A stretch of 64,000 nt of DNA, taken from positions 6,279,501 to 6,343,500 of the forward strand of contig JAMPIT010000493.1 in NCBI GenBank assembly GCA_026261815.1. The letters run 5' to 3'. The position numbers were made by a program, and so were the translations under genes. Positions 47,186 to 61,400 of the stretch are shown here, one piece after another; position 1 is the stretch's first letter; every line of letters starts with the position of its first letter. The notes below the pieces were generated by a model that was given only the letters and a program-made list of their open reading frames with translations, did not search any database and was not told the DNA's origin. Source of the stretch: Monarcha castaneiventris obscurior. Taxonomy: Eukaryota; Chordata; Aves; Passeriformes; Monarchidae.

Positions 47186-50100
47186 CCTTAAGTCTGGAGG
47201 TAACACAGAGCCAAAAGCAGGGATTTCTGGAGGAGAAAAGGGAGTGAAGAGGCAGGTTCAACTGGTTACTCTGCAAGTAGAGCAATAGCTGCTGGGGACA
47301 GAGCTTCTGTGCAGGTGGAGGTTTATCTTTTTTCTTTTTTTTTCCCTTTTCTTTCTTTTTTTGTCTTTTAACAGCCATTTCAAAAACTTCAGGTGCTGTC
47401 ACTGCTGAACAGAACCCTGTTCAATGCAGATATGCAAACAGCACCTTGAGAAGTAGTACTTCAGCATTTACATAACAAAATAAAATTTAAAACTTCTGAG
47501 AAATGCCACTGAATAAGCCCAGACAGCCGAGAAAGCTGAGGGGTTAATGACCTGGTTTCAGATGTTTACCTGAAGAGAAAAACAGCAGCAATTAAAGCAA
47601 TTGCAGACTCTTTGCTAAATTCTAACTACATGTAGCAGTGTGGTGGAGAGCAGAGCCTCAGCTTAGGGTTGCAAAGGGACTGTGGAACCTTTCATGTTAA
47701 TGTGCAGAGTGTTGGTGCAACATCTCCTGTGGGAGTTATCTGCAGTGTCAGATCCTGTCAGAGCTGCCTGGTGGCCCATAGAAGCCCCAGCCTGTCTACA
47801 GTGAGTGAGCATGTGTTTGACCAGGGAAGGGGAACTGCTGGTGGTGCTCTCATTTCAAAGGAATCCCCAAAAAAGAGATGAACCACTCCTATAATTTCTG
47901 GATAACTTTTTTCTCCTCTTGTTCTTCTCTTCAAAGCACAAATCACAGCTTCATTTTTAAATTTTCCAGGAAATTTCAGTGAAGAAATGGGTTTTCTTTT
48001 AAATTCTCCCTCCCTAACTTCCCCAAGGCTTTACTGTTCCTAAAGTTTATCCTAGGCTGCTCAGGCTTCCTGACCAAGAAGAGTCTAAACACACTTCATG
48101 TCAGTACTGTAAGAGTTCAGTGGTTAAATCAGAAAATGGGTAAATATAATAATTAAGATTAGGAGAAGAGGCTTCCTGGCCAGTTTCACCAGCATGTTTC
48201 ATAAAGACAGTTTTAAAAAGCAAAGCTATCAAACATTTCCAAGGCAAGTGGTCACTGATTGATACCCAAATCAGCTCAATTTTTTGGAGTTTGAGGGTTT
48301 GGGAGAAATACTGAAAGATAAATGTGAAGACTTAGCCATAAATAGAGAGAGCTGTTTTCTTGAGAGCTTTAGGAATTAAAGCTTAAAGCCAAACAACTGA
48401 TGTATAAGCCAGGTGTGTAAAAGGAGATTATTATGCATTTCATATAGAAATCTCCTGCAAGGTCATTTTGAGTTATAAACCATCTGGGTTTTTCAATTTT
48501 ACATAGTTTCTTCCAGTCCTTGAGTTCAGAGACATTCAAAAAATATGATATAAGAAAAAGATCTTTTATTTTGCATGTGTGGTAACTGAAGAAAAATAGA
48601 AGAGCCTCTATGGAGCAAAGCTTGAGATAGTTTTAGATTTCAAGGTAAATAGCTGCAGAAATCCTCTTACTGCAGAGAAATTATAAAAATGAAAAAGTCC
48701 AAATGTATTCAAAGGACACTGCTTAATATCCTGGTGTTTGGTTGTAGTTAAACCAGCTACTTTCTTTTTGTTTTGTTCATTATCTAGCTTGGTAGAAGCT
48801 TGTAAATCAACAAGACTGTGGCAATTGCTTGTAAATTGCAACCTTGACACAAGGTGGTTTAATGTTAGAAGCTGCTGCACTGTGCTCCCTCCTCAGTGAG
48901 GTGATTGCAGGGCCACACCTGAATTCTGCTCACGGTGCAATGGTTATGAGTACATATATTCAGTGTGGTGAAGGGGGCAGGAGGATCCAGGCAAGCGTGG
49001 CTTATTGTCTGGTTTGCTCATATAAATCAAAATTTTTGCTGGGGACACCAGGAAAGGAGGTGGAGCTGCAGCTGGAGAGGGAATGTTGGGAATGGCAAGA
49101 GGGGTGTTGTGGAAGGGGGAGAGTTGCTGCCTACACCTGCTTGAATGTAATGGAGCACTTAAGGGGGTGTTTCTGTTTGTTCCTATTCCAGAGAAGCATT
49201 AGGAATGCAAATGATGCCACGTTAAACTGCAGTGGCTGTGCAGGTTAAAGTGCTCCCCAAGCAAGGCCAGCTGGCAGCACTGCCAAGGTGTTTTCTCTTG
49301 TCCCTGCTGTCTCTGACTGCCCCTCACACTGCTAAAGAATGCAGAGAAACTCAAATCTCCCCTGGGCCCTCCTTGCCTTGCTGCCTCAGAACTGGCTGCT
49401 AAAATCCTCACAGTTTTGCCTGGTTCATGCTGGATCTGGTTTTTGCAGACATGAGAAGACTCATTACCTCCAGTACTGATTGTGGATCTTGGTTGGTTGG
49501 TCTTGATGGGAAGGCTGGTGTCTACTTTTGTGCAAAAATAAGGCACAAGGGTCCCCTCTGACAAAACTTGGTGCATCAGAAACTCTTTGAGGTTGGTAAG
49601 AATGTCTTTGAATTATTTTCAGCTTCCTCTGTGTTAATTCTGTTTCTCTGTGTTAATCCATGTTCCCCACTGGCTCCTTCAGTATCAGTAATATAAGCTT
49701 TCCAAGGGCCTGCTCCAAACGGGTTTCCAAGGTCCAGGTTGAATACTTAGATTCACTTGGTGTAAAATACTTAATTTTTACATCACATGTATCTTCTTTA
49801 TTTTCTCCCCTCTGGTTCCCATTTCATAATTTTTGTCCTAGAAAGCCTTTCCACTTTGTGTCAGCTCATTGTCAGAGGAACAGTATTGAAGCCTCCAGTT
49901 GAGGCAGTTCAGTAATAAATAGTGGGGAGAACAGAAGTGGTTGAGAAAATGCACTTGAGCAGAAAGGGCTTTCCTTGAGACTTGCTTTTAAATAAAAGCT
50001 CCAGCAAACTCATTGCTAGATCAGCAGCTGCTCTGAATTATGTTCTGGGAAAAATGACTTTTGAGAGAGTCCTTGTTGCCATAATGAGAAATCTTTTAAG

Positions 50101-53100
50101 AAACAGACACACACAGATTGCTTTTCCTATGGGAAATATGTATTTGACTTTGGTAAACTCCAAGGTTTGTATTTTGTTCATGACAAAAGCAAAAGGACAG
50201 GATGGTGGGTGCCCTAGTAACACTGCTCCAACAGAGAATTTCACTGGGATCGTGACCACTACAATTCAGAAGCTACCATTACTTTTTCCTGTGCTTGGCT
50301 AATTCAGGATCTGAAGCTGATGATGATGGGTACTTCTGAAAAGCTCCCCTCTTCAGCAGAGTGGTTCCAGACTATTGCTTTTATGAACCCTTTGTCACTG
50401 GTGCATCATGCTGGCTGGGTTGTTCTGAAAGGAAAAATAATCAGCCAGCCTGGCACAGTGATAGCTGCAAAGACTTGTTCCACAAATCATACACAACCCA
50501 CTTCCTGTCTTTGACATGTAGTATCAAAATATGCAAGGCATTAGTGACTAATTACTACTTTTTTATCTAAGCCTTCAGCAAAAGATGCGAGCTGTGTTTG
50601 CTGTGTAAATTTAGTATAAAAATATCACAATAGTTTGTGTAGTTACAAGTCATCACTTGTGTATTCCTCTTTCTAATCCATGAGCATCCTTTGTTACAGG
50701 TGCTTGTAAAGCACTGGATGTACTGTTGGAGCAATGTGAATGATAAATAATACTCATATGCAGAGTCTTGGTGACCCTTTTCTCTTCTCCTCCCCACTGA
50801 GATTTGTGGTGGGAAACCAGCATTTCTGGAAGCTGCAGTCTGGGGGAAGAGCTGGTGTTAATTTACTCCCTGCTCAGTGTCTACTTCTATATGTCTTCTC
50901 CTAACAGTGCTCTGAAATTATTGACTTTTATATTCATTATCACCCAAATTTGGATGCTGCTTAGTTGTGTTGTGTGGAAACCACATCACTCTTTGAACTG
51001 ACAATTATTTTAGTGCTGTGAATTCTCTTTAGAATGAGACTCATGACCTTTTTTTCTCACTTGATACCTCTTTGCCCTGCTCCTGTTAAGGGCTAAGAAA
51101 GCAACTAAACCAGTAGATCTGTAAAATGATGGCTGGTTTGCAGCATAAATTGCCTTTTTTCACCCCAGCACAAAAAGTAGTGGTTTCCATAGCAGTGTTC
51201 TTCAGAGTGAATACTGATCTCTCTTCTTTATTTTGAATTGAATTTTTAAACTAATTATGATTGTTTCTCTGCACTCTGTTTTGTATTTTCCCCGTGTAAT
51301 ATTTTAGCAAATTAATTAATTGGTCAACCACAGCTGTTGCCCTTTGTAGTGTATCGACCTCCTAATCACTTCTTACAGAAGTTTGGAATTTGTTCAAAGT
51401 AACACCTTTGCCATGCACCCACCCTTTTTTTCTTTCTTTTTATTTTTTCCCCAAATTAATTCTTTTCACAGTAAGGCTATAGGTCATAGCATAATTTCAA
51501 AACTAACTTTCAGAAACTGTAAGTTTCAAGTGAGTGTTTAAAATGAAACTTGGAGTGTTTGTGGTTTTCTTTTTTAATTTATACTCAAACATCTGCACTG
51601 GCTCCTGTGCTGTTGCTAGTCTGGAATTAACAGCACATCCCCATATTCCCAAGTTTTTAGAGATTTTTTAAACGTGTTCATATGAATTTTTTTCCTTACA
51701 AAGTAACAAATTTTAAGTTTTCCGAAGTCTGACCTGTTAGGACTTGGAAGCATGTGGTCGGGGGTGGCAGGTAACTTCAGTCTAGTCCAAAGTGTGTCCC
51801 TTTTCACATCTGGATAAAGACCAGAACCAAAGCCAGATGTTTGCTGGTGAACACTTCCAGGAAGAAGCCATGCTGGGAATTCTGTGACCTGCTCCTGGGT
51901 GATGTGCAAAACACAACTTCAGCTGCAGATGCTTCTCCTTATTTCCCATTTGCCTTCTGAAGGGTTCATCAGCATGGATTTTTCCAAACCCCATTAGCAC
52001 ACTTCCTCCCCATTATGTACTGCTCTTTATTCATCATTGTAGCTCTGCAAATATGTATCAGAGCTGGCAGAGATGCAATGAAGGCACCCTAATTAGCCAT
52101 TAGTGTTCACATTTTTTTTTCCTAGTTTTACCTCAGGTGTTAAAAACCAGAGGCAAGGTTCTTCAGGCTGTAGTTGAGAGCATTCACCATGGGTCAGACT
52201 CTGCTGTGCTGCTCCCAGAATGAAGCTTCTCTCAGTCTCTCTAATTAATACAGGCAGATTTACTGGAAAGATAATTTCATAAAATTCAAATGGAGTCACT
52301 GGAAGATGCTACAGACAACTCAAGTGGTCTGCCAACAAACAGCATTTTTTATTCCAGCTAATTATTTTTTAATGATACTATTAGTAATTGGAACTCACTG
52401 TACACAGCACACTCCAGATAGAGATCTCAGCAAGTTTTACATAGCAGTAACGTGAAGCCTCACAGAACACTTAAGATAAGGGTGAGTGAGTTTCTTTTAT
52501 AGGCATTTTTAGACACAACTCACAGGCTCATTCTCTACTTCCAAATCCAGCGGTGTCAGAGCCACGAGCTGGAGCTTCAACATTGCCTTGGCTCCACGCC
52601 CTGATCTCTGATTGCTGTTTTATTTCATCATTTGGTTTGGTTCTCTCAAGGTGCTGTTTGTCATTGTCTCCAAAGGACTCTGATGCCCCAGTTTAGTTCT
52701 GTGCCTTTCACCTGTGCAAGGAATTGCTGCTGGAGATCCCCCTGCTCTGGCAGCAGCCAATTTGACCCTGATCAAGAAACCACAGACAGGGAAGGAAGTC
52801 TTTGCATGTAGTGTGCCAGTGATTAATACATCTCCTTCACCCAGAAATGAACAAGAACAAAATGAATTGTGATTTTTGCAAATTGTGAAGCTGCTGAAAG
52901 AATAAAATGAAACCCAAGCAGTGTAATGTGTTGGTAAACTGCTCTCCTCTGAGTGCCAAGTGGTCCAGATGAGCAAGTGGGAGATGTGCTTGCCCCCCCC
53001 CAGATGTGTGTTATTGTTATTCATAAATATCTATGCCCCAGCAATAAATCATACCTCAGTGCTCCAGAGCAGCAGCCTTTATCCTGACAGCTGGGAAAAG

Positions 53101-53729
53101 CTGTCCCCTACAGACATGTTCATTCATAGAGGCTGCAGGTTTGGGGCCTGCCTTTGTTTCAAAATAGGAATTTTTAAAAAGAATAAGCAGAAACATTCAA
53201 AGCTCTGTCATCCTCTGCTAATTGCATTTATGATGAAAGATGATTAGGAAAGCCGAATTTTTCCTGGTTTGAGAGGAGATAGGACTTGGTTGGGACTGAG
53301 GATTGGAAAGATGACTTGTCTGCTTGGAAAACTCTCTGGCTTTGCTACAGGAAGGGCTTCTTTCCAAGGCACCAGGAAAATTTCTAGAGATAAATTCAAC
53401 CTGAATACAGGAGAAAGGCTTGTCCAAGGACGTATTTATGTATCTGGAGCTAAGGTTGTGGATAAGAAGATCCTCTGTGTGTTACAGTAGGATTAGCTTG
53501 GGAAACAGGGACCTGCCATCCCCTTTTTAGTGTTTCCTATATGAGAAGGACAAAAAAAAAGCCCACAGCTCTGCTCAGTTCCTTCCTCCAGAGATGCCAT
53601 GACCTTCTCTTCCACTTTTTTATTCAAATCTATGCAAAGTTAGAAGTTGCAGTGCATGAAGTTGCTATTGTCCCTTCCATATAAAATAGGCTGTTCTCAT
53701 GGTCCTGTCCAGCTCTTAGAATTTAGCTA
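47186..53729. other. Gene-free unique sequence
   Basis: No gene, RNA gene or named transposon is recognised. There is a pyrimidine tract near 47320-47365, a run of C near 52991-53000 and scattered AT-rich stretches. A 134-codon + frame at 48844-49248 and a 134-codon - frame at 52620-53024 match nothing I know. Confidence 0.5.
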
Positions 53730-53783
53730 TTTTTCTTTTTTTTTTCTTTTTTTTCTTTTTTTTCTTTTTTTTTTCTTTTTTTT
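53730..53783 (+). repeat. (T8-10 C)n polypyrimidine microsatellite
   Basis: Five C residues at roughly nine-to-eleven-base spacing interrupt an otherwise continuous T tract of about 54 bases. Such a strand-asymmetric tract is length-variable and often derives from an expanded poly(A) tail, although no retrocopy body is seen beside it. Confidence 0.9.
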
Positions 53784-53960
53784 AATGGTTAGGCTATCAC
53801 TTAAAGCAAGTGGTTCTCTAGCAATGTTTTGTTTAGGCAGGAAGAGACATCTTTCACTACCAGTTTCAAGATATTTTCAGTGCTTGAATTTGTGCATGCA
53901 AGAAGAAAGATCTGTTTGCCCTGTCCTCTCTACAGGTGTTTTAAATTTAGGTTTGTTTTC

Positions 53961-54005
53961 ATCCTTAAGTCACGTTTAAGGCATATCCTTAAGGCACGTT
54001 TACAC
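53961..54005. repeat. 24-bp imperfect tandem doublet
   Basis: ATCCTTAAGTCACGTTTAAG plus GCAT (53961-53984) is followed by ATCCTTAAGGCACGTTTACA (from 53985). They share ATCCTTAAG.CACGTTTA. Confidence 0.8.
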
Positions 54006-54421
54006 AGAAGGAAAAAACAAGTTTGAGATTTTTTTCTGCTCACAGGAAAACGAGATTCAGAAGTCATAAATTCCAAAAATTATATAATTTCATTGTAAAC
54101 CTGTGGCTGCAGTAGGTGGTTTTCCTTGGTTGTTAAGTTATTTTGTAGATCTGTCTGCACTTGAGAGATAAACTATTGGGAGAGGATTTCAGCAATATGT
54201 CATTCTGCTTAACTACTTATCTTTCATATTGAAAAACAAACCCAAAATACAATAAAGAGGCAAATCAGCTCTTCCAAGAGCAGTCCTTGGTGCTGGTCAA
54301 GAAGTTTGCTGAAAGGCAAACGCAGGCCTTAGGTTTTAACTTTTAAATTTTTCAAATCCTGTACTGCTTAGTTTGTAACTCTGAAACTTCATACAGCCTG
54401 CTAGCTTCTGTTCTCTCATTC

Positions 54422-54735
54422 TGGTTAGACATAACAAACCCTCTCTAGGTTTGCACTTCATCAACACCTTGTTGTCCCAGGCCCCGATATATGTAAACTA
54501 AAGCCTCTGAATGAGGGGGCAAACTTGGGGTAATTACTTCATTGCCTGAAATTGTAATTGGAGAATTAACCCTGATATGCAAATGGACCAAACTTACAAA
54601 AGTGTGAAAAACCTGTGACCCAGCGTCCATCTTGGGCGTAGCCTCTTGACTGCCCAGGGTGTACCTTTGAAGGCCCTTCAATAAATACCTGCTTTTATTC
54701 TCTTAATCTTGTTTTCAGGTAGCCACTTCAAGGCA
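54422..54735 (+). mobile_element. Probable solo LTR, about 314 bp
   Basis: The segment begins TGGTTAGACATAAC and ends near CTTCAAGGCA. AATAAA at 54680-54685 is about 50 bases before the end, with a T-rich stretch (CTTTTATTCTCTTAATCTTG) after it, the layout of R-U5. An octamer ATGCAAAT at 54577-54584 lies upstream. The sequence CCAGCGTCCATCTTGGGCGT carries CpGs unusual for the surrounding DNA. It resembles a common songbird LTR from memory. Flanks CATTC and TCATG do not form an exact duplication, so boundaries may be off by a few bases or the duplication has decayed. There is no TATA box and no viral genes. Confidence 0.65.
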
Positions 54736-57700
54736 TCATGGCCACACACTTATCACAGGAGGGGGAAATTCTGAATCAAGAGCAAAGTTTTAAGGCTGGA
54801 AAGAATTGCTTTTTTCTTCCATCCCTCTTCAAGCTGAAAACAAGGGATTAGAGCTCATTACTGGTTAGTCAGAAAGATAAACCATAGTGGAAAAACCAAT
54901 GCAAATTATGGTGGTTCCTCTGTACATGTGACTGTTGAGGGACTGGATGCACCCTGACCTGGGGGTGAGACAGCAAAAACTTTTAGAAACTGTTTTCTTT
55001 ATGATTCTTGCTGCTTTGGTGTGCATTGCCAAGTGGAGTAGGTGGTGAGGCACAGTACCCAGCAAGGATTCCTTTTTTAGAGGGTGCTAAGCCACCTAAG
55101 TACATCATTTCTATTCCATAGTGTTATTGTTTGCAATGATTGATTTTTTTATTATGTTTTTTAAAAAGTCATCTCCTAGATGTGTGACCTGCTGTACAAA
55201 TCTGTTATCCCTCAGATACCAGACCTGGGGTGTTCCTTTCTCTCCCGGCTGGTGATGTCTGTTGTGCACTAATGCCAGGTGCCAGGTCAGATAATGGGGC
55301 CAGATCAGTCACAGCAGCTCTGAAGTGGCATTAGATCACTTCATGGTGCTGCTGATTGATCAGTAATGCTGGAGCCTGCTGCCTCTCAGACATCTGTAAG
55401 CATTTGCTGTGTTGATTTGATTTCTTCCGTACATAATTGGAGTTTTTACATTTGTCTTTACTGTTTGCTTAGTGCCAGTTGGGAGAAAACATTTAAGAAT
55501 AAAGCGCTTCATAACTTTCTATGGTTTCTTCCTATTTTTTAACTCATTTCTGTCCATTCCTTGAGGACAGAGTTGCTGTGCCTTTTGTAGCTGTTATAGG
55601 TGGGTCTTATGCTGAATTTGAGCCAGACATTTTGGAAGTCAGCAGTGTTGTGGCTCTCTGAATGGCCATGTGCCCTTTGGGGGCATTGTTCTGAAAGTTT
55701 CAGAATGCTGAATTTGCCTTAGCCTGGCCATGATGGTATTATCTGGTATAATTGGTGATATTATTGTCTGCTGTGCAAATGGTTCATGACATGTCAAAAT
55801 CTTTCCTAACTTGAGCTGTGTGATCTGTGCCCACCCTCTCTCACATGGTTGTAATGTAGACTCGAACTTCTTGGCAGTTTTTCTTAAAAACTTGAGTAAG
55901 TCTCTTCCCTTTTGTCTTGCAAAGCTTCTTATTACTGAGGAGCTCCCCCAGACTAAGGAGGCATTAAAATAATGATGGATTTTAAGAAAGTCACCTATCC
56001 ATGATATTAAAGAGCTTTTGGTAGCATTGTACCCTGCACATTTTTGTAGCAGGCCCCTGCACATTACACACTGGGACACTTTTTGCTTTATGCAATCTTT
56101 GTGTGAGATATGTCTTTATTCACACTTTCAGCACACATCTACCTGGCACTACCAAAGACCTAAAGGGTCTCAGATTTGGTGTTTGGGGAGTAGAAACACA
56201 GTAATGAGAACATACTTTAGAAGACGTGAAAATCAAGGGGTTGTGCCAGCAGAAATTTAGTAGTTGTATTCCTGTATTTTACAAAGAATAGGAACATTTT
56301 TTAAATTATTTGCAGTTTTCAGTTGATATAATATTATTGAAAGGCAGATGATTAGATGGGACAGAAAATGTAGAAAAGTCCTATGAAGCACATGTCAAAT
56401 ATTGTATCTTGGATGTGCAGCCCAAATTAGGATTAGTGTGTTCTTGGGTATAGAGCTATACCACATTTGCCTTTCGAAAGGTTGTAGCACAGCTACATAG
56501 TAAACTGTAAAGAAAATACTTCAAAATTAGTGGTTTTGTATCAGGAAGCTTCAGCCCACATCTTCTACAGAAAATGTCACACCAAGTACTGCTAAATATA
56601 GATGCAGAACGGTGTGAGCAGAAATTCCTGTGCCTAACCAAGGCATCAGCACGTGGGCTGGAATTCAGGGAGATGGGGTGACCAGAGCTAACTTATGTTT
56701 GGTAAAGCTAGATTTTAGCTTAGTCTTTCAAGGCAGTTTGCCCAACATTAGTTGGGTTTTAATTGCACCATGTTTTTAAAGCAAGCAAATTTTCACAGGA
56801 TCATCTGTGACAAAAATGGACTGAAAATGCTGACACTGTTGAAATTCAACAGTCTTTTCAAGCCTTTCTGTCCTTGAAGGTGCAATTTTCCTCTGTTCCA
56901 CCAGGTCCAGTTCTCATTAGTTCCTATGGAATCACTTTTGAAAGTGAAGAGTAGTTTGACCTCATGGTTGTCACTATTCCTGTTTTGTCTACAATTACCA
57001 ACAGAGATCCATCTGGAAAAAGCATGTATCTACTTTGATTTTCATTGACAGCTGAACCATCCCATGTTTCTAAAGTGGCAAGGCCCAGTAAACACATTGC
57101 TCATGTCTCTCTTCTATTTTATTTTTAATGTCACTTGAATGCTCACCTAGAGACACCGCAGTAGGTAATCAGGATATCCTTAATTAAAAAATCTACTTAA
57201 CTGGGACATCTTCCAGGGAAATGAATTAAGCCAAGTGGTATTTAATTATACTGCATAGGGAAGCTTTGGTTTCTCTTATCTACAATTCCACTGACCGTGT
57301 TTTTGGAAACTCTGCCCCTACTGAAAATTCTGTTTATCTGGGACAAACCCTGCTCATCAGAGTGAGTGGATGCTGCTCGTAGGTTCTCTGCAGTCAAACT
57401 CTGTATTTTCCAGAGCAGCTCCTTCAGTTATGTGCAAACCAGGATCCTAAGCTGGATCTGGCCAAAATACAATTCACCCCGGACAGAGAATTTGGAGCAG
57501 GGAGCTGCTTCACATCATTTCTCAGAGTAGTTGAGGGTGAAGCATTGCCATGCTCCTGTATCTCTGGGGTTTAGCTGTGGCACTTTTCAAACTGCATAAG
57601 CTAAATATTTTGTTTCTTAATGCTGTTCCTTACCAGCTAAAGCTGTGTGGAGCTTGAGTATCACTTGGTATTGAGTGTGGCATGGTACTGCTCGATCTGA

Positions 57701-58470
57701 GCTTCAAATTGGATCAGAAGGTCTGTACCTCTGTGATACATAAACTCTCATTCAGATCCACGTCTCAGTGTTTTCCAGGGTTGTTGTCACACATGTGACA
57801 GTGAAAAATGAGAATCTGGGCATCAGTGCTGCTGCCAGAATTAATTTGTGGTGCCCAGTGTGAACTGTTGTGTGTGATGGCCATATATTTATGTTAAAAA
57901 CGTTACTGCAATAGAATAGAGTTTTAATTAACTGGGTCCACTTTCAAATGAAAGCATCGAACTTGCAAATCAAGCAGTTTGTTGTTAATTGCTGCATTTT
58001 AATGTCTCTTATAATAAAAGATATTGTGTCTCTCTGCATAATTCAAAACAATAAAAATGCTGAACTAGAATGTCTGGAATATCTGCTGGCACTGGGAATT
58101 TTTGGATAGGTGCTAAAATAAAAAAAAAAAACTCTGAGCTTGCCTCAAATTAGCACACAAGAATTTTACTGTTGGAGATATTATATCTTAACTAAGAGGT
58201 ACATACTTAAAACAAACTCTCTTTGAATAAGTGTTGCAGCATCCCTGCTTTCCTAATTTTCTAGTCTGCCTCCAGCAAAAAACTTTTTAATGTATCCAGG
58301 ACCTTGCAAAATTTAATTAATTTGCATTCTCTTTCTTTTAAAGGACAAACTATGTGTCAATTTTGACAAAAAACTTTGTTTAAAAAGTTAGCATTTGTGA
58401 AATCAAACACCAGCAGCTCGGTAATTCCAGTGTCATTATTTGCACTAGGAGCCCTCTTCCTCTCCCAAAT

Positions 58471-58485
58471 GAGAGAGAGAGAGAG
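58471..58485. repeat. (GA)n microsatellite, about 7 units
   Basis: An uninterrupted GAGAGAGAGAGAGAG run is followed by CTCTCC, which gives a short self-complementary GAGAG/CTCTC end. Confidence 0.9.
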
Positions 58486-61400
58486 CTCTCCTATACAAAA
58501 AGCAAACACTGCAACCTACAGCAAGTGCATGTGAATTAAGAAGTGGAAAAGATCCAAGATTAGTTACACACAAAAGTGAAGCCAATTAGGCTGTTTCATT
58601 TCTCTGTGCAGAGTAACTCAGAGAAGCTGAGCATCATGGCAAATTTTCAATTAAGTACAAGAGTTACTTTTCTATTGTAACAGTCACTTTTGGTACTTGG
58701 TTGTTACAATTAGTGACATACCTAGCATTTTAAAGACTAGCATGAATAATGTAAAGGCCTTTATTTCAGCCTTCCAGTTGTGATACTTGGCTTTTAGTCT
58801 TAATTACTACATGAGATCAGGTTTTGTTAGTGCTTCATTTTGAAGAGCAGATGTCCAGCTACACTAAGTGTTAAATCCTAATTTGGGACGTGCAGAGGTA
58901 GATGTGCACAGACTTGATACCCTTCAACTCCTGAGCCACCCTCAGAGGTTTCCAGACTGACAAGAGGAGCTGCTGTTTCCCCTTATATGACCCAAACCAG
59001 GCTCCAGCTGTGTGTCAGTGCTACCTACCCAATGAACCCTCTTTCCACCCCCCTCCCTTACACACGTGCTTCTCTGGAAATGTGTTGCTTGTGTCCATGT
59101 GGTTTTTGGAGGCAATTGGCAGGAGCAGCTCAAAAACCCAATTTTGTATAAACCCAGTTTGAACTGGCATTTGGGTAGCCAAAGAGCATGTTGAACTGGA
59201 GTGAATTAGGCTTCCAACTGACTTAAAACTTCCACAGCTGCTGGGCATAAAGGAAGCTGGGAGTCAGACTTGGGTCTGTGGTGCTCCATCTCCAAGCAGC
59301 TGCCTCCTAAAAGACATTGGTTTTTTCACAGAAATTGTCCCACTGATAGGAAGGGCTCTCCTGACATCAAGAGGTTTGAAACCTAGCTTGAAGTAAATTC
59401 AGCAGCAGGCTGAAGCCAGGCAGGCAGCCAGACTGGTTCATCCTTCATTAAACAGAAAACCATGTTTCCCATAACATTTGTGTGAAAACATTAAGCAAGC
59501 TCAGTGTTTCGTGCTTTGAATTACCTTGAAAATCAATCTACCTTTTAATCTTTTCCTTCTTGGTTTTCAAAAATTGCATTTAATGCTGGTTTTGAACATG
59601 AGAAATTGCAGCAATATCTCTGAATCTGGCCATATCTGGAATTTTGTTTGAGATAAAATCCTATAGGAGAGCAGGAAGGAAGGGGCTGGGGGTGACACAG
59701 CTGGGCTCAAACCTTAGCCCAGGCTCCCTGTGAGCTGGGGCAGCTTCTGCTCCTGTGGTAAACATTTCTGGCAACCAAAGAGCACAAATGCAGAATGAAT
59801 TTGCCTAATTGCATCCTTGCTTATGCACAAGTGGTGCATAATAGATATTTACAAATCAGGCTGCTTTTCAGATATCAACACAATTTTATGTTTGGAAGAT
59901 GGAGCTGTGCTAATTTCATTTTATACTCCAAAATCAGAATGAGTAAAATGAAATGAAGTTTAGTACTGACTCTGTGGAAACCTTTCTACTGTAGTTTGCT
60001 ATAAACAAAAGAAATACATGTAACCCCATTTGTTTGGCCTTCGTGAATGAGATCTGAAATAGGTTTTATTATACATTGGAGCTTATGGTACTGAGTAAAG
60101 CAGATGTGCTCTAACTCAAAGCAGGGCTATGAAGGGGTTTTGGTCATGGAAGCTTCTTCTACTGCTGGCTTGGACTGTGCTAGCTGGGGAGCTAGCAAAC
60201 TTAAAATCTTCAGGTTTAGCCCTGGATCTGCTATTTACATGCTTATTTCACTGGAAGTGTTTCTGAAAACAAAAACATGTTTTTGCAATACTCAGTGTTT
60301 CACACTGAGTTGAAGGGAGGCAGGGGGGAAAAGCAAGATTCAAACTACTGATTCTTGTGAGAGTTGTTGCAGTTTCACTCCATGTATTCAAATAGGACAT
60401 TCACCTTAATAATGGATCTGGATGTGCTACTTTGTTTGCAGCCCTAATTTGGCATTTGGTGGGGGGAGGGGTGCTTTTGACAGAGACAGTCAAATCCTGG
60501 AGGAAGGTGGAAAAAAAAAACCCCAGCCAAACACACACAAAACAAATCAGCAATAAAATCTGACATATTGATCTTTAACTATTTGCTTGCACTGGAGCTG
60601 CTCTGGTGACCTTGGCAACTTGTGACTCTGCTTCTTTTCTCTGTATGCTCAAGCAATCAGGTTTTATTTGCTCGAGTGCCTGCCAGCACCACTTTTGCAG
60701 CTGTGTTACAGACAAGCTGTGGTAAAATACAGGACAGGGACATTTTCTGAGACAGTGGCATCATCTCCTCTCTTCTCTGTTCTTGCTCAGGTTCTTTCCC
60801 CTTTCTTCTTGGCCCTCATCCCATCCCTTCAAATTTTAGTGACCCCGTATCACACTATTTTTGCTCAAGAAATAAATTCTTTTGAAGGCATAAGAGAGTC
60901 TTGCTGCTGTGGATTGCCCTTTCTCCTCTTAGAGTGTGTGAATAACTCCCCTGGAAGAGGAGCTGCTCATCAGCTGTGGTGGCAGAGTGGGGTCCCAGGG
61001 TTTAATCCAGTGACTCAGAGTATTGTGATTTAAAAGGCTTTTCTCTAGAGGGGAAAATGTTTCAGAAGTTTAATACTTTGTAGAGATAAACTGTTCCTTT
61101 TAAAGTCTTTGTTGTCTTATTCTGATACATCATCTCCGAAGAAATAATTCAAAGTGCTTTTATGTCCCTCTCTGTGCTGCCTGCAAGCAAAATACTTAAA
61201 GCAGGCAGTGTGCTGTAATCCTGAATTCAGAGTGGGGACTTTGCTGAGGTTAGAGCTCACATCTCACTTTTTCCCCCACTATTTTTGTCTTGTTTTCTCT
61301 TTTTCTTTTTTTTCCTCAGATTATCCTAAGGTTGTAGGAGGTCAGAGCAAACACAAAGTACCTTTTTGAGAGAAACAGGGTTATTCAGCAAGGGATGATG

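Noticed and set aside
46050..47402. Cluster of 60-114-codon frames on both strands
   Set aside because: They lie in the CpG-richer LTR and its flank, overlap one another in antisense, and show no retroviral protein motif.
61310..61369. Acceptor-like TTTTTTCCTCAG followed by a short open stretch, considered as an exon
   Set aside because: There is no donor site at a sensible distance and no recognisable peptide. Pyrimidine-AG strings are frequent in this sequence.
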